NCBI GenBank assembly: GCA_029216955.1
Contig: JANAVB010029819.1
Location: 32,859,652 to 32,923,651 of the forward strand
Length of the DNA stretch: 64,000 nt
Reading direction: 5' to 3'
DNA from: Iris pallida
Taxonomy: Eukaryota; Streptophyta; Magnoliopsida; Asparagales; Iridaceae
Shown here piece after piece: positions 47,730-59,912 of the stretch (positions within the stretch are counted from its first letter, which is position 1; each line of letters begins with the position of its first letter). The notes below the pieces were generated by a model. It saw only the letters and a list, made by a program, of their open reading frames with translations. It did no database searches and had not been told where the DNA came from. A program made the position numbers and the translations under genes.

Positions 47730-49311
47730 GGACAAAGGTTTGGTTGGTCTGACAGTGTTGGGTTTGACAGTGTTCCAGTATTTCGGTAAGTGAGACGTGT
47801 TAGGGTAGAAAGTAGCAACCTTAGGCTATTTTTCTAACCTAATTTCCAACTTTCTGGAAGTGTCATACAGTGGATTATAGTCAGCAGTGAGTGCATCATT
47901 TCTGACTAGTGCTTGCTGAAGACTCTTCTTCTCTTTGAGTAGGTCTTCCTCTAATTTGGTAATGGTCTTGTCTTTTTCTTCGGATAGTCTTGTGGTCTCG
48001 TGTAACTACAACTTAACAGAAGAAAGCTCACCTACATTACTAGATTTATCATTACTTCTAATCTCAGCTAGTAGGTCGGTAAGTCTTTCTATTTTACCTT
48101 TGTACTCTTTGAGTACCTTCTTAGAGTTTTGGTATTTGCTACACAATTTTATGTAATCACCTAAGAGGTCACTAAAGGCTTCACCTAATTATTTAAAGGT
48201 AAAATTATCATATGTATCAAACAGGGGATTAGTGTTTACCTGATCGAATGCCATTAAGCATATATTTGTAGAGTCGTCTGACTGTTCATCTCTGAGTCGC
48301 TAGCTTCGATTTCATGCCATATGCTTGTGTTGGCATAGCTTCTGGATGTTGATTTCTTCAGGTAACCATTATCATACTTGTTGCTTTTCCTGGTTGATGA
48401 TGTTGTTGGACAATCCTTCTTGATGTGTCCTTTCTTCTTGCAATCGTAGCAGATTGGATCTTCTTCATTGTTGTTATTATTGTTATTGTGCTCTTTTGTT
48501 CTTCTATTGAATCTCACGAACTTTTTGAACTTTTTACTATGAGAGCTTGATCTTCAGAGTCAGAGTCAGAGTCACTGTCGTCGGAATCATCTTCGATAGA
48601 TCTTTTGTGTTGAGCTTTGAGGACGATCGACTTCTCCTTTTGTGCAACTTCTTCAAAGTCTTGATGTTCCAGCTCGTGAGTGAGTAGCTTACCCATGAGT
48701 GTTTCAAGAGACATAGTAGTGAGGTTATTCCCTTCAATGATTATTGTAGCCTTTGGAATCCAGTTCTTCGTGAGAGCTCGTAGAAGTTTGCAAATCTTCT
48801 CATGGTTATTGTATTCATTTCCTAATGAAGACAAAGGGTTTAAAATATCCAGAAATCTTGTAAACATCTTAGTGACGGATTCATTTGGCTTCATCTTGAA
48901 CGCCTCATACTCCTGAGTAAGTCTGCTGATCTTTGACTCCTTAACTTGAGTCGTGCCTTCGTGAGTAACTTCGAGAAGTTTTCACACTTCATTTGATATT
49001 GTGTATGTAGACACCCTGTTAAATTCAGCCATGTCTAAGGAACAAAACAAAGAATTAATAGCACGTGCGTCAAGACTGGCATTTTTTTTTCCAGCTATAG
49101 TATACATGTCATGGGGTTTCTCAACTAACTCTCCATTAACAAGAATACGTGCATGCTTTTTATAACCATCAATCACAATAGACCATAAGTCAAAATCTAG
49201 ATATTTCAAGAAGAAACTCATGCGTGTTTTCTAGTATGCGTAATTTGTACCATCAAACAGTGGAGGTCTGTTTGTGGCCTGGCTTTCACTTGTGAATTTT
49301 ACAATTGCCAT
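47730..49311 (-). pseudogene. Copia A gag
   Basis: Forms the virus-like particle. The start is the Met at 49311 (MAIVKFTSES), followed by RPPLFDGTNYAY and an in-frame TAG where the family has Trp (KTRMSFFLK). Next is the UBN2 capsid-like domain (KPNESVTKMFTRFLDI, about 48880; LTMSLETLMGKL-type segment about 48700). An acidic Ser-Asp run follows (about 48560-48600), then a perfect zinc knuckle CYDCKKKGHIKKDC (about 48440-48400). A coiled-coil-like linker follows (EEKDKTITKLEEDLLKEKK, about 47930-47990). The frame is interrupted by several stops. ORFs remaining are 79, 126 and 87 residues. Confidence 0.88.
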
Positions 49312-49391
49312 GTATGATATATAGTGATCTATTTAATAGCAGTATAGATAAAATATAATAACTGTGTTACCTTTCTTTACCTGTAAAACCC

Positions 49392-49403
49392 GCTCTGATA
49401 CCA
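49392..49403 (-). other. Copia A primer-binding site
   Basis: The - strand reads TGGTATCAGAGC, complementary to the 3' end of plant initiator methionine tRNA, two bases after the LTR end (CCTACA, AT). This fixes the LTR boundary and the orientation. Confidence 0.92.
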
Positions 49404-49405
49404 AT

Positions 49406-50424
49406 TGTAGGAATGAAATGTAAAGCATTATACTCTAAGAGGGTGAATAGAGTAGGTAGCAGAAATTTAGCTATTAAAAATTGTTAGCAGTAAGATCACA
49501 GAATATATATTACATATATGTAAATAAAAATTAGAGAGCAGAAAGCAAACGCAAACACAAGGATGTATACTAGTTTCCCTTCTGTGAGGACTATTCCAGT
49601 CGAAAGAACTCTAGCTTCCAGTTGAATCCACTATGGAAAAATGCCGCAAGTTTTCCTCTGACGTTCTTGCAACTTCTACAATACGAGCTTTGATCCCAAG
49701 TACTCGATCAAATTCTATTGTGAAGCATATTTCTTCAATCAAGCCTCTGATTACAATCACTTTGAAACTTTTATACCATACTGTACTGGCAAATCGACTA
49801 GAGGATTGTAACTGGCTTGGAATTTGAAAATGAATAGCTCAGAATACTTTGGAAGAACATATTAAGCTTAGGGAGAAGAGAAGAGAGAGGTGTGTTGAAA
49901 TGAGGAAAATTCTTCTCTATTTATAGTTTTCCAAAGGGAGAATTCGAACAGAATTCTTTGAGACAATCTCGGCAAATAGTCGTTGCATCCGTAACTACGG
50001 GATGACCAAGTTCAAAATCCAACGGCACCAAACGAACTCGGGCGGAATTCGGGCCGAACTCGAGCCGAATTCCCCTAGGTCCAGAGTTTGATTTTTGGGA
50101 TTTTTCCAAATCGAATTTTGGACTTTTTGAAAAGGTTAAGCAGTTTATGAGATTTTTATAAAATGGCTATTTTCAAAGCAAATGATATTTTGAAAATATT
50201 TGGGATAGCCTATTTGTTAGTACGACTCGGTATACAACGTATTCCTAAACCCAATAAAATATGAAAATTATATTAAATATGAAATACAGACTCATGTGGC
50301 AAAATGACTTCAGTCTTGAACGATAGAAGTAGCAGATCTTAGCAATCGTCCAATTAGCCCATATATCGAGACAGAGTTAGATCAATTATTAAAATCAGGT
50401 TTGACCATAACCAATGGACCAACA
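49406..50424 (-). repeat. Copia A 5' LTR, 1019 bp
   Basis: The + strand runs TGTAGGAATG...GGACCAACA. The TATA box TATAAATAG is on the - strand at 49917-49925. Homologous along its whole length to the solo LTR and, more distantly, to the Copia B LTR (their first 50 bases agree at roughly three quarters of positions by eye). Confidence 0.88.
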
Positions 50425-50427
50425 GTT

Positions 50428-51109
50428 TTTGTCATGAATTTTCTTGTCCTAGAACTCCCCATCAGAATGGTGTTCTAGAGCAAAAGAATAGAACTCTAAG
50501 AGATATGCTAGAGTCATGTTAAACCAGCACAATCTTTTGAAATACTTTTGGGCTAAAGATGTAAGTATAGCTTGTCATGTTTTGAATAGGGTACTAATTT
50601 GACCTATATCAAAGAAGACTCCTTATGAATTATGGTTTAATCGTATCCCAAATATTTTTTATTTTAAAGTTTTTGGATGTCGCTACTTTATCCTGAATAC
50701 CAAAGATAACTTGGATAAGTTCGACTCTAAGACAGACGAAGGAATATTTCTTGGTTATGCTACCAAGAGTAAGGGATATAGAGTCTTTTATAAGAAATCT
50801 ATGATTGTTGAAGAATCCGTTAACATTTTATTTGATGAGCTCAACATTCTTATAGCCAGTGACATCGATGATGAATATACAAGTAAAACACCCAAAGCAA
50901 CTGAAGATGCTGATGCTGACAAAGACTATCTGGAGAGTCTACCAAAGAAGATGAAATTCATGCCAGACCATCAAAAGTCTCTTATAACAGGTGATGTATC
51001 AAATGAAGTAGGTACACGTTCTTCAAACAGAGATATAGCAGCTAATATTGCATTTATTTATCAAGTAGAACCTAAATCAGTAGCAGATGCATTTTTAGAT
51101 GAATTTTAG
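50428..51109 (+). pseudogene. Copia B integrase, C-terminal part
   Basis: It begins mid-core with FCHEFSCPRTPHQNGVLEQKNRTL, in which HQNG and the following Glu are the third catalytic block of Copia integrase. It continues through YFWAKD, a stop, and KTPYELWF to the C-terminal GKX-like domain with FDSKTDEGIFLGY and YRVFYKKSMIVEESVN (50711-50860). The 132-residue ORF at 50711-51109 is the longest open part and runs into an acidic linker before RT. The first two catalytic Asp blocks are absent. Confidence 0.88.
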
Positions 51110-52013
51110 ATTTGTGCCTTGCAAGAGAAACTAAACCAATTTGAGAGAAACCAAGTTTGGAAACTTGTTCCTAAACCTATTGTTCAATCTCTAATTGGTA
51201 CCAAATTGGTGATGAAAATAAACTTAGTGAGGATGGACAAGTTCTACGCAACAAAGCTCGTCTAGCGGCTCAAGGTTATAATCAAGAAGAAGGAATTAAT
51301 TATGACCAGACTTATCCTTCTATTGCTATACTAGAATCCATTCGTATGCTTTGTGCATTTGCATGTTTTTACGATTTTATACTTTTTTAAATGGACGTAT
51401 ATTTTTAAATAGTTTTATAAAAGAAGAAGTTTTTATAAAACAACCCCCAGGTTTTGAAGATTTTAAATTTTCGAATCATATTTTCAAGTTACGTAAGGTA
51501 CTCTATGGACTCAAACAAGCCCTCGAGCTTGGAATGATCGCCTAAGTTCTTTCCTACTTGAAAATAGTTTTTCAAAAGAAAGAGTTGATACAACTTTGTT
51601 TATAAAGTCTTCAAATGATGATATTTTATTAGTGCAAATTTATGTGGATGATATTATATTCGGTTCCACTAATGAACATATATGTCAAGGATTTGTTAAG
51701 TATATGCAGAGTGAGTTTGAGATGAGTATAATGGAAGAGCTAAAACTATTTCCTCGGACTACAAATCAAATAAAACACTCAGGGAACCTTCATCAATCAA
51801 GCTAAGTACACGAAGTACTTGCTGAAGGAGTTTGACTTCGAGAACGCAAAGCCTATCGGGACTCCTATGGCTACATCAACCAAACTTGATCATAATGAAA
51901 GTGTCAAACCAATCGACCAGTGTAAGTATCGAGGTTTGATTGGTAGTTTATTATATTTAACTGCTAGTCGTCCTGATATTTTGTTTAGCATTTGCATATA
52001 TGCAAGATATTAA
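51110..52013 (+). pseudogene. Copia B reverse transcriptase
   Basis: RT blocks in order, across shifting frames: LVPKP, ARLAAQGYNQEEGINYDQTY-type segment (about 51260), VFIKQPPGFEDF and LRKVLYGLKQAL (51430-51530), the catalytic QIYVDDIIFGSTNE (51640, both Asp intact), and KYRGLIGSLLYLTASRPDI (51930-51990). At least four frameshifts or stops lie between. It would copy element RNA to DNA if intact. Confidence 0.92.
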
Positions 52014-52581
52014 GCTAATCCTAAGGATTCACACTTATGCGCAGTTAAGTGTATCTTTCGATACCTTAAGGGTACTTCTATTGTCGGCTTATGGTATCCC
52101 AAAATGACATCATTTGATCTAATTGGGTATTCTGATGCTAATTTTGCTGGATGCAAAGTAGACCATAAAAGTACCAATAGTACATATCATTTTCTAGGTA
52201 AAGCTCTAGTTTCTTGGTTTAGCAAAAATAAAATTATATTACATTATCAACGACTGAAGCCGAGCATTTCAATGCAGTCGTTGTTGTGCACAAATTTTGT
52301 GGATGAAGCAAACCTTAGAATACTACAATCTGCACTACACAAAGATTCATATTTATTATGACAACACTAACACAATAAATCTGACTAAGAACCTTGTATG
52401 TCACTCACGCACTAAAAACATTAAGATACGTCATCACTTTCTACGTGATCACCAACAACATGAGGACATTTGTTTAGAATTTATTGACACATATCATCAG
52501 TTGCCAGATATTTTCACAAAACCATTGGTTGGAGACCGATTAAACTTTATTCGTTACGAGTTAGGTATTCTTGAATTTTAG
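52014..52581 (+). pseudogene. Copia B RNase H
   Basis: The frames include CIFRYLKGT, LIGYSDANFAGCKVDHKST (first catalytic Asp), a segment replacing the usual AEYIAA block, YYDNTNTINLTKN (catalytic Asp), IKIRHHFLRDH and LPDIFTKPL near the end. This is the classic Copia RNase H order. A frameshift near 52300 joins the two halves. Confidence 0.92.
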
Positions 52582-53164
52582 GAAACATAATGCTTTATGT
52601 TTAGAAATTTGCTTAGACTATATTCAAATAATTTTTCAAGTCAGAGTTATTTTGGGTACAAACTGAAAGGGGCCTTTGTTATACAAGTATAAATAACCTG
52701 AAGCGACATGGTATACTAATTCTCGGACTACCGCTAGCTGGAATCCGGCCCCCACAGCTGAACCAAAGTAATAAAGATTTGTTTAAAAAAATGGATATTA
52801 GTTCTAATGCAAATTTTTGTTTATAAAAATAACAATATTTTCAAAAATACAAGTATGCCAAACTCGAACCGAGTTCGGGCCGAGTTCAGTTACGCCACTA
52901 ACATAACTTAACTGATTGCTGCAGGCCCACTTCTATTTAAACACCCGCAGAACTCCATCTTCTTCTCCACGACCAGAATAGCCACCAAGCCGAAAATATC
53001 AAATCCTAAACCTAATTTTCTCCCTATTCTTAGGGTGTTAGCTCCTAAAACTTTGGATAGAAAGGTTCTGGCACATTCTCTTCCATCCTATGCTGTTTAT
53101 TTTGGATAATTTCTACTCTTTCCTTGTAAATTTTTTCTACGGCTCCTAGATTTTTAAAGAAAAA

Positions 53165-54423
53165 AAAGAGGAGATGGTGCTTCAACATCAAGCCCATCGT
53201 ATACTCCTCTCGAAAGTCTATTTAGCCCTCATCCACCATCCAATGAGGATGATTTTGATGCTACACTATTTATAGACTTAGAAATCTCAATCGTTTGGTT
53301 TAATAATTTTTATAAATGTGCTATATGTCGGGGCAACTCTATCTATTTTAATATTTTCCCGGAATATTGCTTGACATTCCAAAACATCAACCTACGCGAA
53401 TTTTTGAATTTCAAATTCGATATACGTCAACGTCGTTCAAATGTTTTATTGTAATCTACAATATTCGTACGACAATGTATTCCTCAGTCTGTCGTACTAA
53501 AATGGAATTTGATAATGATGACTTAAGTGAATGGCTCCAGGTTCCCAACACTGGAGATGCTCTAGTCGATATCACCAAAGTCCAATTTGGTGCAGACCAA
53601 GAATTAGAATCTTTCAAGGACGCGATGTGTGCTCCGGCCCCCAGACCCGTGGGATGGCTGATGCCGCGATACTTGAACCAACATTTCTATGAACTCCTTC
53701 GCATCATCATGTTGTTCGTCTTTCCCAAAATAAGATATACCGATGAGATCATGTACTTGGAGTTGTCCGCTATGTACCATATTCATTTTAGGATTCTGTT
53801 TAGTCTTCCCAAAACCATGATGGCGGCTATGTAAAACTGTTGGAAGGTCGGTAGAAACCTCATCTATCCTATGTTTTTTTTTCATTTTTCATAGATACAA
53901 CATCACATTGGATTCATGTCCTATAGATGGTACTCCATCAAAGCTTCATCGTCTCATAGGTTTCCATCTCTTATTCCTCCTGTAGATGGTGCTGGAGGTA
54001 TTCTACTACCTACTCAGGCTCCTCAGCCTGTACCACCCCTGGTGATATTCCTCTTGCTGCCCACACAAATCAATCAGCTTTATGAGCGCTTTGAGGCTCG
54101 CTGCATTCTTGAGGATGATCGATATTAGGCAGATCGAATGCGTTAGTGAGATACTGACTATCGTGACATAACAGTTCCAGACTCTGCGGAACGGTATCAC
54201 TGATATTCAGTGGACATTGACCTATAATCCCTCTTGTCCCACTCCGATACGTCATCTGTACTTCGTCGAAGCCAGATTCGAGGATCGTCAGGCTCGATGC
54301 TACTTCGACCTACTACAGCCTACATTGATCCCATTCGTTTTGCTGATACTAGTGATGATGAGAGTTGATGAGCGTCTTTGGGCTTTGGATATTCTGCTGC
54401 TGATGATGATGATGATCTTGTAG
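53165..54423 (+). pseudogene. Additional ORF downstream of Copia B pol
   Basis: After ~580 bp of spacer, a coding-like stretch starts GDGASTSSPSYTPLESLFSP and runs to 53454. It then shifts frame and continues as MEFDNDDLSEWLQVPNTGD...FPKIRYTDEIMYLELSAM (53367-53834), and further in pieces to 54423 (RCYFDLLQPT). It resembles the plant-specific 'putative transposon protein' ORFs found beside retrotransposon pol genes. I know no biochemical function for these. There is no clear signal peptide; a hydrophobic stretch lies in LLRIIMLFVF. An envelope-like role cannot be claimed. Broken by at least two frameshifts. Confidence 0.6.
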
Positions 54424-54802
54424 TTTTTTGTTTTTTATGCACTAATTAAGGTTAAGTCTCTTTCAGACTTCCATATTTATTTTATCAGTTTTTGTACTTG
54501 AATGTTTAAGGCTACTGAGTTTAGTAAAATCTACTATATTTATGCAGTTTGATTGTTTGCCATGTTTATTATTATTTTTGGTATGATTTCTGTTGTTTTC
54601 TTGTTTGTTGTTTATGCTCACAACTTGCGGGGGAACATTCATATTGTACAAATGACAAAGGGGAAGAAGAGTACTATACCAAATGTCACAAAATACCAAG
54701 TGCCAAGTACCAAATCAAAGAGGTATAAAATATTTTATAATTATTTATTTGATATTATTTGGTATAAACTCAAAGTTTATCTATTATCAAAATGGGAGAG
54801 AT

Positions 54803-55827
54803 TGTTGGCTCATAGGCTATAGTCACACATGATTTTGATAATCAATATAAACTTTGGTCGATACACAAATAATACACTACATGTACAAAAATAGAACGTC
54901 TACTTCTAGCATGCTACTACTCGTCGTCTTTATCAAAAAAATCAGATGCTGATCAAGAATTATTTTTTACATTTTATACTACATTTTTTATTTTATTGAA
55001 TCTAAGAGAATGTGAGGTTGATCGAATTGGCAATTGGCTTTTTACCGAACTCTACTGTCCAAAATAAGCCTACCTATCTACCCCACATTCTATACTAAAG
55101 CCTATACCCAATTCCATATCCAATACCCATACAAAAAGCCCAACAAAATGAGAAGATATTCATGATAGAACTCTAGCCAAGTTCGGCCCGAGTTCGGTTA
55201 GGTTAGTTCCGAACTGTTTCGGTATTCCTGAATATCTGTAACCTCTTTTCAAAATACTAAATTTATGCACCCGAACTCATGCCAAGTTTTGCCCCAAAAA
55301 TTGCTATAAATATAGGATAACTTCTCATTCCAAATCATTCTTCTCTTATCTTTCTATTTAAAAGTATTCCCCGGCTATTCATTTTCATATCTAGCCTTTA
55401 ACGACTCCAAGCCAAGCTAAGTGCCTCTCCGATTCAATCTAGAGTTTGGTTCGAGTTGTAAAGAAGGCTTTACGAAAATGTTCCAGTTTTTAAAGTTTGC
55501 CTCTGTTGAAGTTGTGAGTCCTTCGGACAAAAACTTGTGTTGTAAGGAGCTGCAAGTGCTCAGTTAAAGCTTGTGCCAAAGTGGATTAACATCGAGCAAG
55601 AGTACTCGAGACTAGACTAGTCCTCTCAGAGATATATACATCGTTGTGTCATGAGTTTGCTTTTTTGATGCTCTTTACCTTACGCATTTAAATTTCATAG
55701 TTTGATATCATCTGCCCAGTACTTTATACCTGTGACACTGCTTATATTATTTTTATTTGGTGATTATCTTTTCGCTGCACACATGCACTCTATTTACCCC
55801 CCTCTAGAGGTGCTCAACATTCCTACA
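54803..55827 (+). repeat. Copia B 3' LTR, 1025 bp
   Basis: It begins TGTTGGCTCATAGG right after the purine tract and ends CAACATTCCTACA. TATA box TATAAATA at 55305-55312. The TGTTGG...CCTACA ends match Copia A and the solo LTR in reverse. Confidence 0.92.
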
Positions 55828-56330
55828 AAGAATGTGTAAGACCTAAAGGTTTTAAAGTTTCAGCTCTCAAAAAGAAGATATTGAATAATATAACATGTTG
55901 TTCTGCTCTTAAAGAGGTGGCTCCTGAAGTAGCATCTCCTGTAGAGAAAGTTCATAATGATTTGGAAGATGTTGTGAACTAATTATTTAATTTCTGAAAA
56001 ATAAAGCATATCGCTGCTGTCAAGGATATGCCGCAGATCCAAAATAGGCTGAGAAAGATGTATCGGTACCCAAACATACATTTAAGAGAATTTTGAATCG
56101 AGAAGTCTTTGTCATAGATGACATTAACAAATGAAATAAAAAAAGGGTAATGAAACAAGGATAACACTGAACCAAAAATAATCCTTGAATGTTGAAAGTG
56201 ACAACATTGGCCTAAAATAGAGTGATCGATACAACCAAAACTAGATTCTCTCGCAACACGTGTAGTGATCAATCCTATAATACAAAATCCAAAAAATAAA
56301 TCTGGCAAGTTTTAAATGGGTATTTTTAAG
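55828..56330. other. Unrecognised, partly coding-like sequence
   Basis: Directly right of Copia B. A + strand frame at 55828-55980 (KECVRPKGFKVSALKKK...NDLEDVVN) has protein-like composition and ends in a stop. The rest has only short frames. I recognise no family. It may be the older element into which Copia B inserted. Confidence 0.3.
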
Positions 56331-56660
56331 AAATAAAGTGGTCCAAATATATACAGTAATGTTTGTCGCTCAAGGACCATGAACAGAATATAAAGAAACA
56401 TATTCCATGATCATGATATACTAGACAGTAAGATATACATGAAACTCTAAAGAATTTAAATTGCCAGGTATATCCCCGAAAGACTTGTAAAACAAGCTAT
56501 ATATGCATTAAAATCATCATAAGAATATGATGTTATAGGCTTGTTGAGATCTTTATAGAAAAGGATATAATAATTATGTGTATTTATAAAGAAATTCATG
56601 AATGGATTCGTCAAAGTGGTCGTTTATGTACATGACAGAGATATCATGAAGATCTCCTAA
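56330..56660 (+). pseudogene. Decayed Copia RT fragment
   Basis: Frames with many stops resemble another Copia lineage: a KIYMKL-like segment, KEFKLPG, AIYALKSS where YGLKQS is usual, CVFIKKFMNGFVKVVVYV and then HDRDIMKI where VDDLNIIG is expected. The catalytic YVDD is changed to YVHD. Too decayed to assign a clade. Confidence 0.5.
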
Positions 56661-56911
56661 AGAGAAGATCTCTTAAAGAGATAATCTCCTGAAGAGACCA
56701 TCAGAAGATAAAACCTCCTGAAGAGATCTCCTAAAAATACCTAAAGAGATAACCTCATGAAGATATAATGTCCTAAAGAGATCTCCAGAAGAAAAATCTC
56801 CTAAAAAATCTCCCGAAGAAAAAATATTCTCAAGAGATCTCCTAAAGAGATCTTCCAAAGAGAAAATATTCTAAAAAGATCTTCCGAAGAGAAGATCTCC
56901 TGGAGAGATTT
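56649..56911. repeat. Degenerate GAGATCTCC-type short tandem repeat
   Basis: About 260 bp of irregular units around AAGAGATCTCCTAA / AAGATCTCCTGAAGAG, with spacing mostly 12-20 bp. The core AGATCT or GAGATCTC is self-complementary. It starts exactly where the Copia RT remnant should encode its TPEEI-like segment. Confidence 0.65.
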
Positions 56912-57130
56912 AATATGATCAACTGTTATTCACTCAGTATAGTGGCCAATCAATGTGGCAAATTTTGACCTAAAAAAGAAAAGAACATGTCCTGGGCCCC
57001 AAAGTACCCTATCTAAATAGGTACAATTCTTTATTGTCATTGTAATCACTTATTTTTAAAAAAACTAGTAATTAGAATTATTAGAAAATTTTATTTAAAA
57101 TATATGTATATAAATTCGTGCGCAGGAATG

Positions 57131-58298
<1,168 letters not shown>

Positions 58299-59874
58299 TG
58301 TCATGACCCGCACCCTAGTGTAAGGGCACGAGAAGTGGGTACGTCCAGCCTATGCCGTAGTTTCGGCGGTAGAATGCTGTCCTAGGTCACATGCATCTAA
58401 CAGTTTAAGGTACATCGCACAGTTATACTCTCCGAGTGGAAGAATAATATAAAGTACAAGTCTCAATCACAGCTAAGAAAGATGTACAATAAGATAGATA
58501 AGAATATCAACAGAATCCACAGATGAAATACGATAAAAGAGAGAATCCAAAGTGTCTAAGATAAACATCTAACAGCTCCACAAATCCATATCTTCACAAA
58601 ATCTCTAATACAAATATCCAGATGAAATAAAACTGAAATAAGATAACTAAACTATGGAGTGTCATCAGCAGGTAATGGATCCTGCTGGAGGTCCAAGTCA
58701 CAGGTGTCCTCTAATGCTGCCCCGTAGTAGGTAGTGCAACATGCCTCATCCTCGTCCTCTGTAATATTTTCAACAGGTCCAGTCAGGATAGGAGCGAGTA
58801 CAGTATATCTCATGCAGTTCATATCATGACAGGAATATAAAGCATGCAATAGAGTAAGATACATAAATCGCTGAAAGAAATAACATAAAATAAAGAGATG
58901 ACTGTAATGGAAACATCTACTATAAGTAAAGAACTAGTGAACTAGTAATTTAGAGTACAAGATAGACATGTGAACGGCTTGATAATAAACATGAGAGTTT
59001 GTACTTGGCTACACTACTTTGGAAATATTCACGTGACCATTTCTACTCCTCCATCTCCAATCAATATACAAGGATCCGTCCAAGTTATATTATTGTACAT
59101 GATATCACATGGGGGCCCATAAATTGGTGTACATGAATGTAAACATGGGGGCTCCGTGAACATGAGAGTACATGAATCACGAGAGTACATATGAATAGTA
59201 AAAGCACAGGAATACATGATGAAAGTGAAACACACATGACATGATTTATCCGATGCTCCCGAGGGGGATAACATCGCATAAAAAGATCCGTATAGTACTA
59301 ATCCGTGTTACCATCGTGACAGTATCAAGTAAAGTAATCTAGAGCAAGAATGTAGTCCTATCAAGTATGAAACGGTCAGAGAATGTACTCGACTGATATC
59401 CTAAGTATCCGAAGTGAATATACTCTCTGAGGAGAGGTGTCTGACTCCTATTTAGAATAGTACAAGTCACAACATGTCCAAAATGGTAATGTAGAACATT
59501 ACAATGCATTCTACATGATGTTTGGGTCAATCTAGGCTAAAGTCAACCTTTGGTCAACTCTAGTTAACTACACTAGTCAAACTAGGTCAACTAGGTCAAG
59601 TCCTAACCTAGACAAGTCTCACTAAGCCTAACCATGTCTATCCTAGCATTCACACAAGTCACAAAGCTACACAAGCTATCAAATATGCACAATTTCATAT
59701 ATACATACATATATACTCAATGTACATATGGCATACACATAGTAAAATCATATAGGGCTATATGACTATATACATATCCATATTGGAATACACATATATA
59801 TTCAAACCACATTTTACATATACAAAATATATATAGGCAATCAATTATATATATTTACATATTATCATGCATGA

Positions 59875-59912
<38 letters not shown>

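Larger units (their letters stand above)
47713..50424 (-). mobile_element. Copia A: 5' half of a Ty1/Copia element
   Basis: Reading right to left: complete 5' LTR (50424-49406), primer-binding site, gag, then a break at 47713 in the gag-protease linker. Protease, integrase, RT and the 3' LTR are absent. The LTR outer end (TGTTGGTCCATTGG on -) directly abuts Copia B integrase sequence. The gag type (UBN2 plus one CCHC plus a long coiled-coil linker) suggests a SIRE-like clade, not certain. Confidence 0.88.
50425..55827 (+). mobile_element. Copia B: 3' half of a Ty1/Copia element with extra ORF
   Basis: Reading left to right: integrase C-terminal half, RT, RNase H, an additional ORF, a purine tract (AAAATGGGAGAGAT) and the complete 3' LTR (54803-55827). 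The 5' LTR, gag, protease and N-terminal integrase are missing. It begins at the outer edge of the Copia A LTR. The right flank is AAGAATG; its left partner is lost. Confidence 0.88.

Noticed and set aside
47713..55827. A single Copia element with its 5' half inverted
   Set aside because: The LTRs of the two halves differ too much to be partners of one insertion, and the junction lies exactly at an LTR edge. Insertion of A into B plus one deletion is simpler.
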